Source: Candidatus Omnitrophota bacterium (GTDB lineage Bacteria > Hinthialibacterota > Hinthialibacteria > Hinthialibacterales > Hinthialibacteraceae). Taken from it: 64,000 bases of DNA. Below are positions 20,288 to 29,969 of the stretch, one piece after another (position 1 is the stretch's first letter; every line of letters starts with the position of its first letter). The notes under the pieces are model-generated. The model ran no database searches and was not told the origin of the DNA. It saw only the letters and a list, made by a program, of their open reading frames with translations. The position numbers and the translations under genes were made by a program. The DNA lies in the NCBI GenBank assembly GCA_016934335.1, contig JAFGTC010000261.1, forward strand, positions 1 to 64,000, in the 5' to 3' direction.

Positions 20288-20461
20288 TTACTCTGGACGA
20301 GGAAATTTTTCGTCCAGTTTATCAATGACATCTTCTACGAATTTACAGACAGTAATGGAGTCGGGAGGACGCATTTCCGGTCCGTTAAACGCGCTGATGT
20401 AAGCGGATGTAATCATGGCCACTAATTCCATGCGGCGTTCATCGCTAACCCGTTCCGCCAT
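20288..20461 (-). CDS. Small conserved-looking protein, 57 aa (absent from the supplied ORF track)
   Basis: Translation MAERVSDERRMELVAMITSAYISAFNGPEMRPPDSITVCKFVEDVIDKLDEKFPRPE, with a good SD (caggaggaattgaacc-ATG). Confidence 0.6.
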   Translation of the reverse strand: MAERVSDERRMELVAMITSAYISAFNGPEMRPPDSITVCKFVEDVIDKLDEKFPRPE

Positions 20462-20739
20462 GGTTCAATTCCTCCTGAATCATTAAAATATAAATTTTGT
20501 ATTTATGCCCAACTATTAAGGATAGAAAGGGAAAGCGGGGAATGCAAGGGTTAATCATGGACTTTTCTAAGAAGAGCAAAAATTTTTTGTTTCCAAAGAT
20601 GCTTGGCTTACGCAGGAAGCGTCATTTTTCCAAGAATTTTTGTGTTGAAAGCCTTTGCCGGGAAGGAAATTATCGAGATGGATCAGCTATGATGCAACCG
20701 ATTGTGTTATAAATAAATTGGCGATCAAGCGCTTGAGGA

Positions 20740-21498
20740 ATGAAAAATGGAGAAAGAGGGCATATTATGGTTCATTTAAGAGAAGGCGTAAAATTAATGA
20801 ATAAAATCATTGTAATAGCGGCGTTTTGTTGTTTCATTTTCCCTTGCGTTTCGGAGGAGCCGGCGACTCCTTGTCTCTTGGGCAGCAGTTCGACGCCTCT
20901 ATTGGCGAGCACGGCGGAGCGCATCCAGAATATACTACTGGCCGTCGAACAGATCGACGGAATCATCCTCAAGCCCGGCGAGTCTTTTTCGTTTAATGAA
21001 ACTGTAGGAGAACGAACCTTGGCGGCGGGATTTCTATCTGCGCCGGCGATTGTGCATGCGAAATTGCAGGATGTCGTCGGAGGGGGGATCTGCCAAGTTT
21101 CGTCGACTCTTTTTAACGCAGTGCTGCTCTCCGATCTCAAAATCGTGGAGCGTCATAGACATCATACGCCGATCAATTATTTGCCTCTTGGGATGGATGC
21201 AACCATCAGTTGGGGAACCAAGGATTTTCGTTTTAAGAACACCTCGCCAGGACGCATCAAAATTGTCGGCCGGGTGACGGACAAAACGGTGAATTTTGAA
21301 ATATACGGTGAAACGGCATTGCAGGACGAACTGCGCTTGGAAACCGAAATCATCGAGTCGCCCAGTCTGCTGCCCGAGGAGGAATCCGAACCGGGATTGG
21401 AGATCGCACTCTATCGCGTTCGGCTGAAAAAGGGGAAAATAATCGCCCGAGAATTCATCCACCGGGATTTTTACCCCGCGCGCACGATTCAAAAATGA
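20740..21498 (+). CDS. VanW family protein
   Basis: TPLLASTAERIQNILLAVEQIDGIILKPGESFSFNETVGERT...GFLSAPAIV...VVGGGICQVSSTLFNAVLLSDLKIVERHRHH. The likely start is the internal MNKIIVIAAFCCFIFPC (signal peptide). Confidence 0.9.
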   Translation: MKNGERGHIMVHLREGVKLMNKIIVIAAFCCFIFPCVSEEPATPCLLGSSSTPLLASTAERIQNILLAVEQIDGIILKPGESFSFNETVGERTLAAGFLSAPAIVHAKLQDVVGGGICQVSSTLFNAVLLSDLKIVERHRHHTPINYLPLGMDATISWGTKDFRFKNTSPGRIKIVGRVTDKTVNFEIYGETALQDELRLETEIIESPSLLPEEESEPGLEIALYRVRLKKGKIIAREFIHRDFYPARTIQK

Positions 21499-21564
21499 AA
21501 TAATCTGTAATGGACGTCAGGATAATTATTCGGAACGAAGGCTCGCAGGCTGACTGCTCAACTC

Positions 21565-22233
21565 ATGATTTCGATACGAACCCTGATCAACGGAATAATA
21601 TTGTTGCTGATCACAACCTCGCTCTGGGGGGATGCGCCGGTTCGAGTGGCGCCGCGGCTGCAGCCTTATGCCGAATGGAGCAAGACGCCGGCGGCGAAAA
21701 CGTTGATGGAATTTGTCCGCCACACGGTTTCCTCGCTCATCGCACGGGAAAAACTCGAATCCCGCAACGGCGATGCGTTTCCCTGGATTCAGCAGCCGGT
21801 CGGAGTGTTTGTCACCGCGATGAAAGGCCGGAAGGTTCGTGTTTGCGTCGGCGCATTCACGCCGTCCGAAGAAACCATGGGCCGCGAGATCGTCCGGCAA
21901 TGCAAGCGCCTGATCGCCGAAGATCCAAGACATGAACCCTTGTCGCCTTATGAACTGGACCAATTGCAGTATGTGGTTTCGTTCGTGGGATCGCCGACGC
22001 CCATCGCCGATCCCTCCCTTCTTGATATTTGGAGCGAAGGCCTCTTGATGCGATGGGGAGAACGAGAGGCGGCGCTGCTGCCCGGCGAGGCGAAAACGCT
22101 GTCCTGGGGGGCGTCCGCCCTGCGCAGGCAGATTCAAGTTCCACAACATGAAACGCCTTCCTATGCGTCTTTTCCGGTAGTCGTGATTCGGGAGGAGATT
22201 TCTCCTGAATCGATGAATAATACGAATCGCTAA
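21565..22233 (+). CDS. Secreted AMMECR1-like domain protein
   Basis: Signal-like N terminus; GVFVTAMKGRKVRVCVGAFTPSEETMGREIVRQCKRLIAEDPRHEPLSPYELDQLQYVVSFVGSPTPI...GLLMRWGEREAALLPGEA follows the AMMECR1 pattern. Confidence 0.6.
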   Translation: MISIRTLINGIILLLITTSLWGDAPVRVAPRLQPYAEWSKTPAAKTLMEFVRHTVSSLIAREKLESRNGDAFPWIQQPVGVFVTAMKGRKVRVCVGAFTPSEETMGREIVRQCKRLIAEDPRHEPLSPYELDQLQYVVSFVGSPTPIADPSLLDIWSEGLLMRWGEREAALLPGEAKTLSWGASALRRQIQVPQHETPSYASFPVVVIREEISPESMNNTNR

Positions 22234-22326
22234 TAAGTCTATAATGAGTGAATTGCTTCCATTTTTTTTGTTGGCTCTCAAAAGAAGCAATGCCGCTATA
22301 CGGAATTCAATCACTGCAAAAAAAGG

Positions 22327-25300
22327 ATGAAGAAAATGATTTCTCAAAATGTTCGGCCGGCAATGTATGGTTTGGCGGTTATCGTTTTGTTGACAGGGCT
22401 ATCCGCATCCGTTTTCGCGCAAAGCGTGACTTTGTCAGGCGTCGTCATCGATGAAAAGAGCGAAGCGCCCATCGCGGGCGCGAAAGTCGAGTTGACCAAC
22501 GCCAATGCGGGAACCGGTTATTTTGTTACTCATACGGGGGAAGACGGGCGGTTCGCTTTTACTCAAGTGCGCGCCGGTCTTCTGTATGATCTCGGCGTGA
22601 TAGCGGAAGGTTATTGTCCCTATGAAATGCAGCAATGGTTTGCTCCGACCAATCAAACGGCGGTGGATTTAACCCTTCCACTGGTGCAAGGCGCCGTTGT
22701 CGGCGGGACAGTCACGACCAGCGACGGCGAGACGCCGCTGCAGAATGTCCAAATTACTTTGGCGTTTGAAAGCGGCGATTTCCAAATGCTCGACCGAGAG
22801 CAGACTTTGTATACTGATCAGGACGGCCGCTTTCAGTTTGCCCAGATCCCTCCCAATCAATACCGGCTGGCGCTTCGCCGGGGGGGCTTCATCGGCGAGG
22901 AAATCGTAGGGATTCGTCCCCAGCAGGGCGATAGAAAGATGTTTTCGGTCAAGTTGTATAAACCGGGAAGCATCGGCGGGACGGTGATGTTGGAGGAAAA
23001 CAGTTCTCCCCTGCCCAATATCGAGATGGCGGCGCGGGGCGCATCGCAGCGGGCGGGTACATCGGATGAAAACGGCTTCTTCACCATCGGAAGCCTCAAA
23101 CCGGGCGTCTATGAATTGCAAAGTCATCCCGCCGGATTTCATCCCTATCGATCCTCCCCCTCGATTCAATTGCAGGAAGGAGAGAACTACGGCGACCAGG
23201 AAATCCGCTTGACGCCGCTGCCTCCGGCCATGTCGGTCAGCGTGAGCCGCGAAGTTTTTCTTCCCGACCAGGATCTGATTTTTCAGGTTCGAACGTTCCG
23301 CATCGGGCAATATGAATGCGATATCCACAGCATTCCGGCGAGCGTATTTTTGGATGAAGAAGCAGACATCCGCCAGTTGACGGAAAGCGCCGACCTTTCG
23401 TCTTACCCCATCGCGCTGCATTGGACGGAAGACGTGGATTTCCGCAATCCCTATATTTGGATGGACAAAAATGTAAAAACCCCGCAAAAATTGAATCCGG
23501 GCGCTTATATTCTGCGAATTCAAAGTCCCAAAGACGCCATTGAATCACGCCTGCTCTTTTTTGTGACGCGACTGGGCGTCATTGTGAAACGAGGCGAGAA
23601 AAATACGTTTGTGTACGCCACCGATCTAAAGACCAGCATGCCGGTGGAAAAAGCTCAAGTGCGGATTGTTACGCGCACGAAATCTCGCAGAAATTACCCC
23701 GGATGGACTGAAACTCTCACGCAGCCGCCGCCGCAGTCCGATCAATGGGACGGCCGGACCAACGAACAAGGCATTGTCATTATTCAACACGAATACCCGG
23801 ATTCCATGGCGGATGTAATCGCCGTATCGCCCGACGGCCATCTAGCGGTTTCGCAGATCAATCAAAGTTATTTGATTCAGTCGCAGAGCAACACCATCTA
23901 TCCTTATACAGACCGGCCGGTTTATCGCCCCGGACACACTGTTTACTACAAATCGATTTTCCGCGAAAAAGAGGGCCGGGATTATCGCATTCCCGTCAAT
24001 CAAAAAGCGACCGTCGCCGTACGCAATCCCGAGGGGAGTGAGATCTTTGTTGAAGAACAGGTCATCAACGAGTGGGGATCGATCAACGGTTCTTTTTCTC
24101 TGGCGCCCGGTGCGCCGCTGGGGCGTTATAATCTCGCCGTGAAATTATCGAATGAGGTGCAGAATTCCATCCATTTTTATGTGGAAGAATATCGCAAGCC
24201 CGAATTTCAAGTCGAAGTCGAACCGGAGCGTTCCTTTTACATCAACGGCGAGATGCTGGCGTTCAATCTGCAGGCGGAGTATTATTTCGGCGCCCCGGTT
24301 CCCAACGCGGAAGTGCGCTACCGGCTTTATGAATCGTATGCAACCGGCGGGAGCCGGCATGATTATCCTTCGTCGTACTCTACCTTTTTGAACAGCGGCA
24401 AAACGCAGACGGACGCGGAAGGGATGGCGCGCATTGAATTTCTTCCCAGCCGCGCATCCCGCGACCGGCGCGTAACGGTGGAAGTAGACGTCATCGAGGC
24501 GTCCGGGCGGCAAGTGTCCGGCAGCGCCGGCGTTCCGGTCGGCGTCGGAAAGTATTACATCACCGCTCAGCCGACCCGCAATGTGTTTGATCGCGAAACG
24601 CCTTTGCAGGTCGAGATACGAACATTGACGCACGACGACAAGGTGGTTTCGGCGTCGGTCGAAGTGGATTTCATTCAGGAAGTATGGAATCCGGTTCGGA
24701 GGCGTTATGAGCGGCCGAGCCGCCCCCAAGCCAGCCGCACGGGAATCACGGACGAAGAGGGGCGCCTGCTTCTCGAATGGCTGCCCGATACGGATATCAG
24801 CGGACGCATCGATGTGGTTCTCCGCAGCGTCGACGACGAAGGAAACCGCATCAGCGCCTCCACGCGGGTGTGGCGCATGGCGTTCCGAGCCGGTTCGTTC
24901 GATTTGCAGTATCCCACGCTGGAGGGAATCCTGGATAAGGACAACTATGAACCCGGCGAAGAGGCAACCTTGCTGATCAACACGAATTATCCGGAAAATC
25001 CCGTGATCCTAACGATCGAGGGAAGGGATATTCTGATGCATCGCGTGATATGGCCGGCGGCGAAGACTACGGCGGTCACCATACCGATCCTGCCCGATTA
25101 TGCGCCCAATGTGTATGTGGGCTTATTCATGCCCCGCGAAGTCAATCTCTCGACGCGAACCTATAACCTTAATGTTCCCGAGCGGCGCGGCGACTTGAAT
25201 ATCGAGGTGCATCCAGACCGTGAAAAGTATAAACCGGGAGAAAGCGGAGAGATTTTCATCAAGACGACGTTGCCGGACGGGACGCCGACGGCGTCGGAAT

Positions 25301-27552
25301 TGAGTTTGGCGGTCGTCGACGAGGCCATCTTCGCCATTCGATCCGACCATACGCCGGATATCCACTCCACGTTTTATGACCGGCAGTCCAACTGGGTGAT
25401 TACTACGTATTCGTATCCGCTCCAATATTACGGCGGCGCCAATAAAGGCGTCATGCCCGACATTCGAAAGGACTTCCGGGATACGGCTTTGTGGGAGGCG
25501 AATGTGTACACCGGCGAGAACGGCCTGGGCGCCGTGAAAATCACCTACCCGGATAACCTGACGACATGGCGTTTGACGGCGAGAGCGCATACGAAAAACA
25601 GCGAAGTGGGCTGGACGAAGTCCAAGTCGCTGGTGACCAAGGACATTGTCGCCCGCCTATCCCTGCCGCGCTTTTTCACGGAAAACGATCGGTTGAAAAT
25701 TCCTACGCTGGTGAATAATCTGTCCGGCGTCAATCTGCCGGACATCCAGACTCGTTTGACGGTCGAGGGCGGCGTCAAATTGAACGAATCCAATGAGAAA
25801 AAGACGCAGGCGGCGGCGGGGGCCGCCGCGCGGGAAAACTGGGACGCCTCCGTCGTCGCCGATTCGCCGGCTGCGACCTTTGTGTTTGAAGCGCAAAGCC
25901 CGCAGGATAGCGACGCCTTGCAGCTCAGCGCGCCCGTCCTGCCGCTGGGCTATCAATTCAATCGCTTCCAAACCGGCAAAATATCCGAACCTGTCATCCA
26001 GTTGAAAGCGGCTGTCGATGACAACATACGGCTCAGTCAGTCGAATGTGCAGCTGTGCATCACGCCGTCGTTGGCGTCGGCCGCCTTGGGCGCGATTCCC
26101 TACTTGACTGATTTCCCCTATGGATGCGTTGAACAGACTTTGAACGGCTTTTTGCCCAACCTGCTTTTGCTGCACACGCTGGATGATTTGGGCGCGCTTT
26201 CGCCCGAAGACCGGCAGGCGTTCGAGCAGATCGGCCCCAAAGTAGAGAAAAGTTTGAATCGCCTCTACTCCATGCAGAAATATAACGGTGCGTGGGGATG
26301 GTTCAGCTCCAGCCCCGAAGATTTGTTTTTGACCGCCATGGTTGTCCATGGATTAAAACAAGTCGACTTGTTGGAATACGCCGTCGATGAAAACCGACTG
26401 AAGAACGGCGTCAATTATCTTCAATCCAATACCTCCAACACGCGCGCTTGGGATAGTCAAGCCTATGCGGCTTATGTATTGAGCGAAGCGTTGGAGAAAG
26501 ATCCGCCCATGCTGAATGAACTGTATGTCAACCGAAACGAACTCTATGAGTTTGGATTGGCGGCTTCTGTCCTGGCGTTTCACAATCGCGGCAAAGACGC
26601 AGAAGCCAACGAGATGCTCAATCTTCTCCTGTCGCGTCTCACGGCGATATCCGATCATCAATCCGCCTGGAACGCATCGCCGGACCGGCGCTGGGATTGG
26701 TATGGATCCGCCTCGGAAACCAACGCCTGGGGATTGAAGGCGCTTGTCGCCTTGCGCGGACTGACGCCCGAAGCCGAGAAGATCGTGCAGTGGCTGATGG
26801 CGCAGCGCTGGGGCGAGCGCTGGCGATCCACGCGGGAAACGGCGGCGGTCGTCGATGCGCTCCGCAGCGTCATCCAACAGGAAGCGAAAGAAGAAGGCTT
26901 ATCGGATCTTGAATATTCGATTCTGGTCAACAAGGAGCCTGTCAAGAAAGGATCCATAACAAAGGATCAATTCACGCAAAAATTCTCCACGCCGCTTTCG
27001 CTCCAACACGGCGACAATGCGATCGAACTGCAGTTGAACCGCCCGCAGGGGTACTGGTCGCTGGATGAATCGCTGTTCCGCCAAGGAGAAATTCATCAGC
27101 CGGCGCCGCATTCCGAATTCGAATTGACGCGATTGTACGAATGCGCCATTCATACGCGCGATTATCGCGGGCGGCCTAAAATTTTGACGGAAGGATTCTC
27201 GCCGGACGATGCGCTGAAGACGGGACAGGAGATCCTGATCACTCTGGTGATTCAAAGCAAACAGGATATTCCCTATATGATCGTCGAAGATCCCCTGTCC
27301 AGCGGATGCGAAATCATCGAGTCGTTTTTGGAGCAGGGCGGCTCCAGCTGGCAGCCTTACAGTCATTATGAGCGGCGCGATCAAAAAATGGTCTTTTTCC
27401 TGGACAATGTTCCCAAAGGCGAGACGCGCATCGAGTATCTCATGCGCGCCGAGTTGGAAGGCGTCTTTCGCGCCAATCCCGCTCACACGTGGTGCATGTA
27501 CGATCCGCTGTATTCCGCTCACAGCGCCGGAAATCGGCTGCAGGTGAAATAA
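22327..27552 (+). CDS. Bacterial alpha-2-macroglobulin family protein with N-terminal carboxypeptidase-regulatory-like repeats
   Basis: 1741 aa; VTLSGVVIDEKSEAPIAGAKVEL repeats; YPYTDRPVYRPGHTVYYKSIFR (MG2-type); thioester motif DFPYGCVEQTLNGFLPNLLLL; TED-like helices QKYNGAWGWFSSSPEDLFLTAMVVHGL. Confidence 0.93.
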   Translation: MKKMISQNVRPAMYGLAVIVLLTGLSASVFAQSVTLSGVVIDEKSEAPIAGAKVELTNANAGTGYFVTHTGEDGRFAFTQVRAGLLYDLGVIAEGYCPYEMQQWFAPTNQTAVDLTLPLVQGAVVGGTVTTSDGETPLQNVQITLAFESGDFQMLDREQTLYTDQDGRFQFAQIPPNQYRLALRRGGFIGEEIVGIRPQQGDRKMFSVKLYKPGSIGGTVMLEENSSPLPNIEMAARGASQRAGTSDENGFFTIGSLKPGVYELQSHPAGFHPYRSSPSIQLQEGENYGDQEIRLTPLPPAMSVSVSREVFLPDQDLIFQVRTFRIGQYECDIHSIPASVFLDEEADIRQLTESADLSSYPIALHWTEDVDFRNPYIWMDKNVKTPQKLNPGAYILRIQSPKDAIESRLLFFVTRLGVIVKRGEKNTFVYATDLKTSMPVEKAQVRIVTRTKSRRNYPGWTETLTQPPPQSDQWDGRTNEQGIVIIQHEYPDSMADVIAVSPDGHLAVSQINQSYLIQSQSNTIYPYTDRPVYRPGHTVYYKSIFREKEGRDYRIPVNQKATVAVRNPEGSEIFVEEQVINEWGSINGSFSLAPGAPLGRYNLAVKLSNEVQNSIHFYVEEYRKPEFQVEVEPERSFYINGEMLAFNLQAEYYFGAPVPNAEVRYRLYESYATGGSRHDYPSSYSTFLNSGKTQTDAEGMARIEFLPSRASRDRRVTVEVDVIEASGRQVSGSAGVPVGVGKYYITAQPTRNVFDRETPLQVEIRTLTHDDKVVSASVEVDFIQEVWNPVRRRYERPSRPQASRTGITDEEGRLLLEWLPDTDISGRIDVVLRSVDDEGNRISASTRVWRMAFRAGSFDLQYPTLEGILDKDNYEPGEEATLLINTNYPENPVILTIEGRDILMHRVIWPAAKTTAVTIPILPDYAPNVYVGLFMPREVNLSTRTYNLNVPERRGDLNIEVHPDREKYKPGESGEIFIKTTLPDGTPTASELSLAVVDEAIFAIRSDHTPDIHSTFYDRQSNWVITTYSYPLQYYGGANKGVMPDIRKDFRDTALWEANVYTGENGLGAVKITYPDNLTTWRLTARAHTKNSEVGWTKSKSLVTKDIVARLSLPRFFTENDRLKIPTLVNNLSGVNLPDIQTRLTVEGGVKLNESNEKKTQAAAGAAARENWDASVVADSPAATFVFEAQSPQDSDALQLSAPVLPLGYQFNRFQTGKISEPVIQLKAAVDDNIRLSQSNVQLCITPSLASAALGAIPYLTDFPYGCVEQTLNGFLPNLLLLHTLDDLGALSPEDRQAFEQIGPKVEKSLNRLYSMQKYNGAWGWFSSSPEDLFLTAMVVHGLKQVDLLEYAVDENRLKNGVNYLQSNTSNTRAWDSQAYAAYVLSEALEKDPPMLNELYVNRNELYEFGLAASVLAFHNRGKDAEANEMLNLLLSRLTAISDHQSAWNASPDRRWDWYGSASETNAWGLKALVALRGLTPEAEKIVQWLMAQRWGERWRSTRETAAVVDALRSVIQQEAKEEGLSDLEYSILVNKEPVKKGSITKDQFTQKFSTPLSLQHGDNAIELQLNRPQGYWSLDESLFRQGEIHQPAPHSEFELTRLYECAIHTRDYRGRPKILTEGFSPDDALKTGQEILITLVIQSKQDIPYMIVEDPLSSGCEIIESFLEQGGSSWQPYSHYERRDQKMVFFLDNVPKGETRIEYLMRAELEGVFRANPAHTWCMYDPLYSAHSAGNRLQVK

Positions 27553-27596
27553 CGCGCAATTGAATTCCAGCGTTCGCTGTAACTTGGGATAATAAT

Positions 27597-28811
27597 CTAA
27601 GGCTTATCGGGCGTTTGGGCGTCAGTCGGCGCCCAAACGCCCTTTTTATAAGCCAGAATGGAAAAGACGATGTAAAGCAGGATCACTGAATACAAAATAG
27701 GATATCGATCGATGTACACAGGCAGATTTTTTTTGAATAGTTCCTGAGGATAGATATAAAAAATCACGGAAAGAAAGGTCATGGTCAGCATGACTTTTCG
27801 AATGGGGTCGCTCGATGCGCAGAATCCGCAAGCCAAAACCATGGGCGGCAGCAGGCGCAGATGCGCGGCGGTCCAGGCGGTGGGCGTCACCAGCAGCGAG
27901 ACGCATAAAAACAGCGAGGCGTTGATGAAGAGAGCGCGTGCGTCTCCAACCCGAAGCGCGCGGCGCGAGGCGTATGTTGCAGCGAAATACGATGCTAGAA
28001 TCGCCCAACGCACAATTCGAACGCTGTTCTCAGACAGCGATGCGATTTGAAGCAGGAACAAACTCAGCGATTGATTGTCTTTATAAGGATCGGCGTAGGT
28101 CATCAAATCCGGCAGAATGGCGCGCACATATTCCCATTGGGGGCGCCAGCCGAAAAACACGGTAAAACCGAGGATGACGCTCAAACCAATCATGATCGCC
28201 GGCCCCAAAATACGCCGTCCGCTGACAAGCCAAAGAGAGGCCAGATAAGGGCCGGGCCATAACTTGATCATGACGCCGGGCGCATACGCCGCCCCGACAA
28301 ACCATGCGGAGCGTTGTTTGGCAAGTAAATACAGCATCAGCAGGAAAAGGAAGAGCAGCATTCCCTCCACCTGCAGCGAACCAATCGCCAGACGCGCGGG
28401 TGGAGTGAAAAACACAAGGCAATGGATCATCCAATCGAGGGATGGCTGCGCAGGAAAATGTTGGCGACGAAACAGCACAAGAAGCGCATCGACGCCGGCG
28501 AGCGCGAGAACCGATAGACAGGCGAAGACCAGTTTGGCTTGAAGATGCCCCAAAAACGTCAACGGCGTCAGCGCTCCGGCGAAATACGGGGGATACAAGT
28601 ACCAGGATCCCATGCCTTCGCGAACCGACTCCGCCATCCAGTCGTAATAAATGTTCGATCCGTCCAGCAGACGTTGTGCGGCTTTGAAATAGTATTCAAA
28701 ATCCGTAGGCAGCACGAGAATCACAAAAGGCATATCCCAAAGGATCCAGCCGATCCCCGCCAAAGCAATCGACCAATGAAGAGAAGAGCTGTTCGGAAAA
28801 ATTCGCTTCAT
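27597..28811 (-). CDS. Polytopic mannosyltransferase-like protein (GT87/DUF2029 family)
   Basis: DFEYYFKAAQRLLDGSNIYYDW...WYLYPPYFAGALTPLTFLG...MLLFLFLLMLYLLAKQRSAWFVGAAYAPGVMIKLWPGPY. Confidence 0.85.
   Translation of the reverse strand: MKRIFPNSSSLHWSIALAGIGWILWDMPFVILVLPTDFEYYFKAAQRLLDGSNIYYDWMAESVREGMGSWYLYPPYFAGALTPLTFLGHLQAKLVFACLSVLALAGVDALLVLFRRQHFPAQPSLDWMIHCLVFFTPPARLAIGSLQVEGMLLFLFLLMLYLLAKQRSAWFVGAAYAPGVMIKLWPGPYLASLWLVSGRRILGPAIMIGLSVILGFTVFFGWRPQWEYVRAILPDLMTYADPYKDNQSLSLFLLQIASLSENSVRIVRWAILASYFAATYASRRALRVGDARALFINASLFLCVSLLVTPTAWTAAHLRLLPPMVLACGFCASSDPIRKVMLTMTFLSVIFYIYPQELFKKNLPVYIDRYPILYSVILLYIVFSILAYKKGVWAPTDAQTPDKP
27609..27647 (+). terminator. Intrinsic terminator of the A2M gene, lying inside the 3' end of the convergent GT87 ORF
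   Basis: gggcgtttgggcg-tcagtcgg-cgcccaaacgccc followed by ttttt. Confidence 0.85.
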
Positions 28812-29767
28812 TGAGAAAGAGACTGGCCGATGATGCGATAGGCTTTCGGATTCCGATCTTTAAGAACGCTGGCGCGGAATAACTCACCCGTCTCTCCGCT
28901 GGAAAATCCTGGCGCGATGCGGCGTTGATTCAGGTCGATCTCAGTCAGGATCATACCCGGCTCGTATCCGATATTGGAGAGAGTCTGCCCTAAAGGATTG
29001 ATGACGCCGCTTCGTCCGATGGGATCCCGGGGCCGCCAGCCCTCGCCGGGCTTGACGCCGCGGCTGACGACGGCGAGATAGGCGTCGTTGTCGATGGCTC
29101 GGCAGCGGATGACGATCCAATCCAGTTCCTGGCCCCACCCCGACCACCAGGTCGGCCAGAACATCAGCTCCGCCCCTTTGAGCATCTCCACTCGACTGCT
29201 TTCGGGGAAGCTTAAATCATGGCAGATTTGGACGGCGACAGCGCCGAAATCCAATTGAAAGACGGGAAAGGAATCGCCGGGAACGACGCCTTTTTGTCGC
29301 TCCGTCTGAGTGGGATGAACCTTATCGTAGTAGCCGAGAATGGCGCCGTCTCGGCCGATCATAATGGCCGTATTGCGCAGGTCGCCGTCACGAAGGGCTA
29401 CGACGGGGAAAATAATGTACATATTGTGTTCGCGCGCTGCGTCGCGAACCGTCTTCAGCGGATCGCAGTCAGGCAGCGTCAAACCATCCATGTTGACGGC
29501 TCCTTCGCCCAGGCAGGCGATATCCGCCCGAGCCTGCCCCGCTTCATTTAAATGCTCGACGATCCATTCCATCTGCCACTGTCGAATTTTTTCAGGCGAA
29601 TCGCCCTCCGTCCAGCGGGGCTGCTGCAGGAGAGCGATTTTTACGAGTCTCGCGGGAGATGACTCCGATTTTTCGCCGCCCGAATTTTGGGCGACTCCAT
29701 CCATCGCCGCAAATACGAAAAGGATTGCGAATAAACGGGGAAGGGCTGTTCGAAGCATGTTATCCAC
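28808..29767 (-). CDS. Secreted carbon-nitrogen hydrolase (nitrilase superfamily)
   Basis: Signal peptide; VKIALLQQPRW...ADIACLGEGA (Glu), GYYDKVHPTQTE (Lys), VAVQICHDLSFPES (Cys). Overlaps the GT87 start by 4 nt. Confidence 0.88.
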   Translation of the reverse strand: MDNMLRTALPRLFAILFVFAAMDGVAQNSGGEKSESSPARLVKIALLQQPRWTEGDSPEKIRQWQMEWIVEHLNEAGQARADIACLGEGAVNMDGLTLPDCDPLKTVRDAAREHNMYIIFPVVALRDGDLRNTAIMIGRDGAILGYYDKVHPTQTERQKGVVPGDSFPVFQLDFGAVAVQICHDLSFPESSRVEMLKGAELMFWPTWWSGWGQELDWIVIRCRAIDNDAYLAVVSRGVKPGEGWRPRDPIGRSGVINPLGQTLSNIGYEPGMILTEIDLNQRRIAPGFSSGETGELFRASVLKDRNPKAYRIIGQSLSQ

Positions 29768-29842
29768 CTCGTTCCGATAAGATAACGGGATTATACCGTA
29801 GAACGCAGTCTATTTCATCTTTCATTCAATCACGCGCCAAAG

Positions 29843-29898
29843 AAAAAAGACTCATCTCGATAGGAAGGCATCTAATCTAAGCCTATCGAGAAGAGTCT
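29843..29898 (-). terminator. Terminator downstream of htpG
   Basis: AGACTC-at-CTCGATAGG ... CCTATCGAG-aa-GAGTCT. On the - strand it is followed by TTTTTTCTTT. Confidence 0.8.
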
Positions 29899-29969
29899 CT
29901 CTTGGAATCGGTGAAAATCAGCCTGGATCTAAGAATCTATCCGAGGATGCTTTTGCATTCGGCGAACGA

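Noticed and set aside
20497-20712. 71-aa + strand ORF between the 57-aa ORF and VanW
   Set aside because: No SD of note, basic low-complexity sequence; likely non-coding.
22669-23523. 284-aa - strand ORF and other antisense ORFs within the A2M gene
   Set aside because: Antisense shadows of a high-confidence alpha-2-macroglobulin.
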